A stretch of DNA of 64,000 nt, from the NCBI RefSeq assembly GCF_000380335.1, contig NC_021149.1:1-64000 (forward strand). The letters are read 5' to 3'. Of the stretch, positions 59,016 to 64,000 are shown one piece after another. Numbering within the stretch: position 1 is the first letter of the stretch; every line of letters starts with the position of its first letter. Under the pieces are notes generated by a model. The model searched no databases. It was not told the origin of the DNA and saw only the letters and a list, made by a program, of their open reading frames with translations. A program made the position numbers and the translations under genes. The DNA is from Azotobacter vinelandii CA (GTDB lineage Bacteria; Pseudomonadota; Gammaproteobacteria; Pseudomonadales; Pseudomonadaceae).

Positions 59016-60125
59016 TCAGGCGAGCCGGTTGCGGAACAGCCAGGCGGCCAGCGGCAGGGTCAGCGCCGCCACACAGACCATGGGAATGAAGTCGCGCCAG
59101 ACCTGCTCCAGCGGCGCGCCTTCCAGATATACCCGGCGCACCAGGTCGATGGCGAAGCGCAGCGGGTTGGCATGCGTGGCGATCTGGAACGCCTCGGGCA
59201 TGTTGCGCACCGGGGTGGCCAGGCCCGACAGCAGAACCAGCGGCACCAGCAGCACGAAGGTGTACAGCATCGCCTGCTGCATGTTGGCCGACAGCGCCGA
59301 GATCGACAGCCCGACCCCCACCACCGCGACGGTGAACACCAGCAGGCCGACGGCCAGGGCCGGCCACGCGCCGGCCATCGGCACGTCGAACCAATGGATC
59401 GAAATCAGCATCACCAGGGCCGATTGCAGCAGGCCGATGACGATGGCCGGCAACGCCTTGCCGATCATGATCTGGCTGGGCGAGACCGGGGTCACCAGCA
59501 ACTGGTCGAAGGTGCCCTGCTCGCGCTCGCGCGCCACCGACAGCGCCGCCAGCATCATCACCTGGATCATGCTCAGCGAGGCGATCAGGCCCGGCAGGAT
59601 GTTCCAGCGCGTTTCCAGGTTCGGGTTGAACCAGGCGCGTGTCTCCAGCGTGACGGGAGGACTGGCGACTCCCGGCAGCGTGGCGTTGAAATTCGCCACC
59701 ACTTCGCGGATCTGCGCGGCGGCGTTGCCCGCCGTGGTCGAGTTGCGCCCGTCCAGCAGTACCTGCAGCGGCGCGCTGCCCCGGCTGCTCAGGCGGCTGT
59801 CGAAGTCCGCGGCGAAGTGCAGCACCAGCAGCGCGTCGCCGGCGTCGATGAGGTCGGCGATCCGTGCCGGCGAATGCAGCGTGGCCACGCGATGGAACCT
59901 GCCGGTCCCGTCCAGCCGCGCCAGCAGGCGCATCGACAGCTCGCCGCGGCTCTGGTCGAGCACCGCATAGGGCACGTCGTTCAGGTCGAAGGTCGCGCCA
60001 TAGCCGAACAGCAGGGTCTGCAGGATCACCGGCGCGATCAGGATCACCCGGTTGGCCGGGTCCTTGAGCACCGCCAGGAACTCCTTGCGGCACAGGTTGG
60101 CGAGTCTATACAGGTAGTCGATCAC
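59016..60125 (-). CDS. ybhR: ABC exporter permease 2 (YbhR-like)
   Basis: A 369-aa ABC-2 permease from GTG 60125 (GAGGA 8 bp upstream; product starts with IDYLYRLANLCRKEFLAVLKDP). One N-terminal TM, a periplasmic domain with FDLNDVPYAVLDQS, then five to six C-terminal helices (GLIASLSMIQVMMLAALSVAREREQGTFDQLLVTP ... LLVPLVLLSGLATPVRNMP). Last gene of ybhG-F-S-R, 12 bp after the other permease. Confidence 0.88.
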   Translation of the reverse strand: MIDYLYRLANLCRKEFLAVLKDPANRVILIAPVILQTLLFGYGATFDLNDVPYAVLDQSRGELSMRLLARLDGTGRFHRVATLHSPARIADLIDAGDALLVLHFAADFDSRLSSRGSAPLQVLLDGRNSTTAGNAAAQIREVVANFNATLPGVASPPVTLETRAWFNPNLETRWNILPGLIASLSMIQVMMLAALSVAREREQGTFDQLLVTPVSPSQIMIGKALPAIVIGLLQSALVMLISIHWFDVPMAGAWPALAVGLLVFTVAVVGVGLSISALSANMQQAMLYTFVLLVPLVLLSGLATPVRNMPEAFQIATHANPLRFAIDLVRRVYLEGAPLEQVWRDFIPMVCVAALTLPLAAWLFRNRLA

Positions 60126-60136
60126 GGCGCTTGTCC

Positions 60137-61279
60137 TCAATCCAGGCGCTTGCGCGTCACCGCGCGCGCCAGCGCCAGCAGCGCGACCGCGTACAGGGCG
60201 AGGATCGCGCAGTCCTTGAGCACGATCGGCCAGTAGGTGCCGGCCAGGAACAGCGTCTTGACCAGCTCCATGAAGTAGGTGGCCGGCAGCAGATGCCCGA
60301 CCACCTGCACCGCCGGCGGCACGTTGCGCAGGTCGAAGACGAAACCCGAGAGCATCAGCGAAGGCATGAAGCTCGCCAGGATCGCGACCTGGCTGGCCAG
60401 GAACTGGTTGCGGGTGAAGGCCGAGATCAGCAGGCCGATGCCCAGCGACACGACCATGTACAGCATGCTGGCGGCCAGCAACACCGACAACGAACCCTGG
60501 ATCGGCACATCGAACAGCAGCCGAGCGGCCGCCAGGCACATGCCGAGCCCGACCAGTCCGACCGCGAAGTACGGCACTATCTTGGCCAGCAGTACCTCGC
60601 CCGGCCGGACCGGGGTGACGAACAGCGACTCCAGCGTGCCGCGCTCCCATTCGCGCGCCATCACCAGGGCGGTGAGGAAGGTGCCGACCAGGGTCATGAT
60701 CAGCACGATCAAGCCGGGCACCAGGTACCAGGTGCTGTCGTTGGCGGCGTTGAACCACATGCGCTCCACCGCGACCACCCCGCTTCCCGCCGCGGCGCCC
60801 TGACGGTCCCGGCGCTTCTGCTCGCCCTGCGCCAGCGCGCCTTCGACGTAGCCGCGGATCGCCGCCGAGCGGGTCGGATCGCCGCCCTGCAGCAACAGTT
60901 GCACGCGCGCATCGCCGGCGGCCGCGCGCCGCGCGAAGTCGGCGGGCAGGTAGAGCAGCGCATCGACCCGGTGTTCGTCCATCAGGCGCCGGGCCGCGGC
61001 GAGCGAGCGCACCACCGTGGTGGACATATAGGTGGAGCCCTCCAGGCCGGCGACCGTCTCGTATGCCGCCGGCGAGGCGTCTTCCAGCGCCACCGCCAGG
61101 CGCGCGTCGCGCACGTCCAGCGACAGGCCGTAGCCGAAGATCAGGATCAGCGCGATCGGCAGGCCGATGCCGATCAGCAGGTTGCTGCGGTCGCGCAGCA
61201 ACTGGCGGAACTCCTTGCGGATCAGCGCCGCCAGCCGTCGCCGGAAGTCGCGCCACGCGCCGCGCCGGGCTCCCGTCAT
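60137..61279 (-). CDS. ybhS: ABC exporter permease 1 (YbhS-like)
   Basis: A 380-aa ABC-2 permease from ATG 61279 (MTGARRGAWRDFRRRLAALIRKEFRQLL). N-terminal TM at about 32-52, a periplasmic domain of about 140 residues, then C-terminal helices with VMAREWERGTLESLFVTPVRPGE, the ABC-2 signature. Its ATG overlaps the ATPase stop by 4 bp (ATGA). The frame is open further upstream, but the conserved start is clear. Confidence 0.9.
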   Translation of the reverse strand: MTGARRGAWRDFRRRLAALIRKEFRQLLRDRSNLLIGIGLPIALILIFGYGLSLDVRDARLAVALEDASPAAYETVAGLEGSTYMSTTVVRSLAAARRLMDEHRVDALLYLPADFARRAAAGDARVQLLLQGGDPTRSAAIRGYVEGALAQGEQKRRDRQGAAAGSGVVAVERMWFNAANDSTWYLVPGLIVLIMTLVGTFLTALVMAREWERGTLESLFVTPVRPGEVLLAKIVPYFAVGLVGLGMCLAAARLLFDVPIQGSLSVLLAASMLYMVVSLGIGLLISAFTRNQFLASQVAILASFMPSLMLSGFVFDLRNVPPAVQVVGHLLPATYFMELVKTLFLAGTYWPIVLKDCAILALYAVALLALARAVTRKRLD

Positions 61280-63057
61280 GGCGTCGGCTCCGTCGTATCG
61301 CGCGCCGCACGTGCGCGTTCGACGATGGCGATGAAGGCCTGCTCCATGTCCAGGCGTCGCTGCGCGGTTTCGCCGGCCTGTCGCCGTACCTGCTCCGGCG
61401 TGCCCAGCGCCAGCAGCCTGCCGGCGTCCTGGATGACGATGCGGTCGCAGTATTCGGCTTCCTCCATGAAGTGCGTGGTGACCACGACGGTGGTGCCGGC
61501 GCTCGCCAGCGCGGTGATGCGCCGCCAGAAGCCGCGCCGCGCCAGCGGATCGGCGCCGCTGGTCGGTTCGTCGAGGAACAGGATGTCCGGCTCGTGCAGC
61601 AGTCCGACCGCCATCGCCAGGCGCTGCTTGACGCCGCCGGGCAACTGCCCGGCCGGCTGCGCTTGGTGTCCGCGCAGGTCGAACTGCGCGAGCACCGCCT
61701 GCATGCGCTGGCGCAACGCGGCGCCGCGCAGGCCGTAGGCGCCGCCGAAAAAGCGCAGGTTCTCCTCCACCGTCAGGTTCGCGTACAGGGCGAACTTCTG
61801 CGACACGTAGCCGATGCGGCCGCGCGCCTGGGCGCGCGCGCTGCGCAGGTCGAGCCCGGCGACGCGCGCCTGGCCGCCGCTCGGCGGCAGCAGCCCGCAG
61901 AGCATGCGGAAGGTGGTGGTCTTGCCCGCGCCGTTGGGGCCGAGCAGGCCGAAGATCTCGCCGCGCCGCACGCTGAAGCTGGTCTTGTCGACCGCGACGA
62001 AGTCGCCGAAGCGGCGCACCAGGTCGCGCACCTCGATGACCGGGGCGTCTTCCCCGGCCGCAGCGGCGCCCGAGCCTTCGGGCATGGCCCGGGCGGCCTC
62101 GGCCGGGCGCTCGCCGCTGCGCGCGCGCAGCAACACCATGAAGCCATCCTCCAGCTTCTCGGCCACCGGCCGCAGCGTCCGCGCGGGCAGCCCGAGTTCG
62201 GCCGGGCCGGTGGCGCCGCGCAGGATGAAGTGCACGCGCCCGCCATGCGGCACCGCATCGACGATCGCCGCGTCGTCGTCGAGCAGCCGCGCCTGGAGCA
62301 GGCGCGGCGGCTGTCCCGGCGGCGGCTCGGCGTCGTGGCACAGGCCGCGGGCATGCGCGGCGATCTCGGCGGGACTGCCGCTGGCCAGGACACGGCCTTC
62401 GTGCAGCACGTGGACCTGCGCGCAACGCTCGGCCTCGTCCATGTAGGAAGTCGCCAGCAGTACCGACAGGCGTTCCTGCGTCACCAGGCGCTGCACGATC
62501 TCCCACAGTTCGCGCCGCGACAGCGGATCGACGCCGACGGTGGGCTCGTCCAGCAGCAACAGTTCCGGCGAGCGCACCAGCGTGCAGGCCAGGCCGAGCT
62601 TCTGCTTCATGCCGCCGGACAGCTTGCCCGCCGGGCGTCTGGTGAAGCGCTCGAGGTCGGTCATCTCCAGCAACCGGGCGAAACGCTCGCGGCGCACCGG
62701 CAGCGGCAGCGCATGCAGGTCGGCGTACAGGTCGAGGTTCTCCTGCACGCTCAGGTCCTCGTAGAGGCCGAAGCGTTGCGGCATGTAGCTGATGCGGTCT
62801 TGCACCGCCTGCGGCTGGCGCGTCACGTCCAGGCCTAGCACCGACAATTCGCCTCGGTCCGGCCGCATCAGCCCGGCGACCAGCCGCAGGAAGGTGGTCT
62901 TGCCGGCGCCGTCCGGCCCGACCAGCGCGGTGAGCGCGCCATGCGCCACCCGCACGTCGACGTCGTCGAGCGCGGCCAACTGGCGCCGCGTCGCGGGATC
63001 GGCGAAGCGCTTGCCGACCCCGCGTGCGTCCACGGCCAGGATCTCGTCGGCGCTCAT
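61276..63057 (-). CDS. ybhF: ABC exporter double-nucleotide-domain ATPase (YbhF-like)
   Basis: A 593-aa fusion of two ATPase domains from ATG 63057 (MSADEILAVDARGVGKRFADP). Domain 1 has Walker A GPDGAGKTT, signature LSGGMKQKLGLA and Walker B LLLLDEPT. Domain 2 (from about residue 295) has Walker A GPNGAGKTT, a slightly divergent signature LPGGVKQRL and Walker B ILFLDEPTSGAD. E. coli YbhF has the same layout. It overlaps both neighbours by 4 bp. It powers the YbhG-type efflux complex. Confidence 0.92.
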   Translation of the reverse strand: MSADEILAVDARGVGKRFADPATRRQLAALDDVDVRVAHGALTALVGPDGAGKTTFLRLVAGLMRPDRGELSVLGLDVTRQPQAVQDRISYMPQRFGLYEDLSVQENLDLYADLHALPLPVRRERFARLLEMTDLERFTRRPAGKLSGGMKQKLGLACTLVRSPELLLLDEPTVGVDPLSRRELWEIVQRLVTQERLSVLLATSYMDEAERCAQVHVLHEGRVLASGSPAEIAAHARGLCHDAEPPPGQPPRLLQARLLDDDAAIVDAVPHGGRVHFILRGATGPAELGLPARTLRPVAEKLEDGFMVLLRARSGERPAEAARAMPEGSGAAAAGEDAPVIEVRDLVRRFGDFVAVDKTSFSVRRGEIFGLLGPNGAGKTTTFRMLCGLLPPSGGQARVAGLDLRSARAQARGRIGYVSQKFALYANLTVEENLRFFGGAYGLRGAALRQRMQAVLAQFDLRGHQAQPAGQLPGGVKQRLAMAVGLLHEPDILFLDEPTSGADPLARRGFWRRITALASAGTTVVVTTHFMEEAEYCDRIVIQDAGRLLALGTPEQVRRQAGETAQRRLDMEQAFIAIVERARAARDTTEPTP

Positions 63058-64000
63058 GGTCGTTCCTTCGTCTCCGCATCGGCGACCAGCCGGATCGTGG
63101 CGGGCATGCCCAGGCGCAGCCTGTCGCGCGGATCGTCGACAAGGATGCGCACCTCGTAGACCAGGCTGGTGCGCAGGTCCTCGGTCTGCACGGACTTGGG
63201 CGTGAACTCGGCGACCGAGGAAATGAAACCCACCCGTCCGTCGATCGGTGCGTCCGGTGCGCTGTCGGTGACGACCGTGGCGGCCATGCCCGGCCGGATG
63301 CGGCCCAGTTCGACCTCGTTCGCATAGGCGCGCACCCATTTGGGGTCGCTCAGCGCCAGCGTGTAGGCCGGCTGCTGCGGCGAGGCCATATCGCCCGGCT
63401 CCAGCAGCCGCGCGCGCACCACGGCGGCCTGCGGCGCGCGTAGCTCGGCCAGGTCGATGCGGTGCTGGAGCAACGCCCGCTCGGCCTGCGCCGCCCGCAA
63501 TTGCGCCTCGGCGCGGGCGATGTCCTCCTGGCGCGGTCCGATCCTGGCCAGGCGCTGCGCCTGTCGTTGCGCGTCCAACTGCGCCTGCGCCACGCGCAAC
63601 TGGGCCCGGGCGTTGTCCAGATCCTGCCGGCTCACGGCGTGCCCGCCGGTCCGCATGGAAGCGTCGTGCAGGCGCCGGAATTGCAGGCGGCTGCGCTCGA
63701 CCTCGGCGGCGGCGGCGACGACCTGGGCGTCGGCCTGCGCGATCTCCTCCGGGCGGCTGCCGTTACGCAGGGCCAGCAGGCTCTGTTCGAGCACCCCGAC
63801 CTGCGCCACGGCCTGCTCCAGTTGCAAGCGGAGGGTGCGCGTGTCCAGCATCGCCAGCACCTGCCCGGCGTGGACGCGGTCGCCTTCCTCCACGCGCATC
63901 TCGGCGATCCGGTCGCTGCCTTCGAAGGCCAGCGCGACCTGGCGGATATCGACGTTTCCGTACAGGGTCAGGACATCGCCAGGGCCGTCGTCGCGCCGCT
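63054..64000 (-). CDS. ybhG: HlyD-family periplasmic adaptor (YbhG-like), 5' end outside the window
   Basis: Partial: the reading frame continues past position 64000. The visible 315 residues include the start of the adaptor core (YGNVDIRQVALAFEGSDRIAEMRVEEGDRVHAGQVLAMLD), a long coiled-coil hairpin (about 160 residues rich in Arg, Ala, Gln) and the barrel region LRTSLVYEVRILVDD. It is the membrane-fusion partner of the YbhFSR ABC exporter. The stop overlaps the ATPase start by 4 bp. Confidence 0.88.
   Translation of the reverse strand, partial: RRDDGPGDVLTLYGNVDIRQVALAFEGSDRIAEMRVEEGDRVHAGQVLAMLDTRTLRLQLEQAVAQVGVLEQSLLALRNGSRPEEIAQADAQVVAAAAEVERSRLQFRRLHDASMRTGGHAVSRQDLDNARAQLRVAQAQLDAQRQAQRLARIGPRQEDIARAEAQLRAAQAERALLQHRIDLAELRAPQAAVVRARLLEPGDMASPQQPAYTLALSDPKWVRAYANEVELGRIRPGMAATVVTDSAPDAPIDGRVGFISSVAEFTPKSVQTEDLRTSLVYEVRILVDDPRDRLRLGMPATIRLVADAETKERP

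Overview
This 64 kb window of about 65-67% GC DNA starts just upstream of dnaA and covers one side of a chromosomal replication origin. The gene order is dnaA-dnaN-recF-gyrB, lptA(plsC)-gmhB, glyS-glyQ, tag, trkA-rsmB-fmt-def, a LysM protein, dprA, tsaC, qor, hemF, aroE. This is the order I know from Pseudomonas aeruginosa around PA0001-PA0025. The block uvrD, a GGDEF-EAL gene and trhP (compare PA5443-PA5440) also points to Pseudomonadaceae. A Pseudomonas (for example stutzeri-like) or an Azotobacter fits; I cannot decide the genus from sequence reading alone. No rRNA, tRNA or CRISPR array was seen.

Layout. (1) 1-26.5 kb: origin-proximal core. It holds a DnaA box over the dnaA promoter, a second DnaA-box pair behind gyrB, three ParB parS sites (two perfect ones inside recF, one near-perfect at 9.05 kb), the glycyl-tRNA synthetase pair, the def-fmt-rsmB-trkA operon, DNA uptake and tRNA-modification genes, and a 265-bp MITE-like element between tsaC and qor. 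(2) 26.5-36 kb: accessory and stress genes: a PH-domain membrane protein, a DUF883 protein, the copper pair copA-copB behind a CusR/PcoR-like box, mgtC, a hemerythrin, a DUF3182 plus hydrolase pair, a poly-Ser lipoprotein and a small secreted protein. (3) 36-44 kb: a c551-like cytochrome, a dCache-GGDEF cyclase, wrbA, a SpmA/SpmB-type transporter, a SUKH protein, a Cys-rich copper-storage protein, a globin-coupled (DosC-like) diguanylate cyclase and a Tim44-domain protein. (4) 44.2-48.8 kb: a TetR gene divergent from a tightly overlapped four-gene operon: periplasmic binding protein, second binding-protein-like protein without a signal peptide, HypB/UreG-like GTPase, and ABC ATPase without a permease. 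This is the best candidate here for an undescribed system. (5) 48.9-51.4 kb: a sulfotransferase divergent from a stand-alone CysC, then about 0.9 kb of non-coding DNA made of two inverted copies of a repeat. (6) 51.4-57.2 kb: uvrD, GGDEF-EAL, trhP. (7) 57.2-58.7 kb: two paralogous small glycine-zipper proteins, each with a perfect ANR/FNR box and an identical hairpin over its ribosome binding site. (8) 59-64 kb: a YbhGFSR-type ABC exporter operon running off the window end.

Common threads are metal handling (copper: CopAB and the Csp-like protein; an unknown metal or cofactor in region 4), oxygen and redox sensing (globin cyclase, hemerythrin, c551, ANR boxes, Dyp peroxidase, WrbA) and c-di-GMP signalling (three GGDEF proteins, one degenerate). 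Most calls rest on motif recognition by eye; no database search was run.
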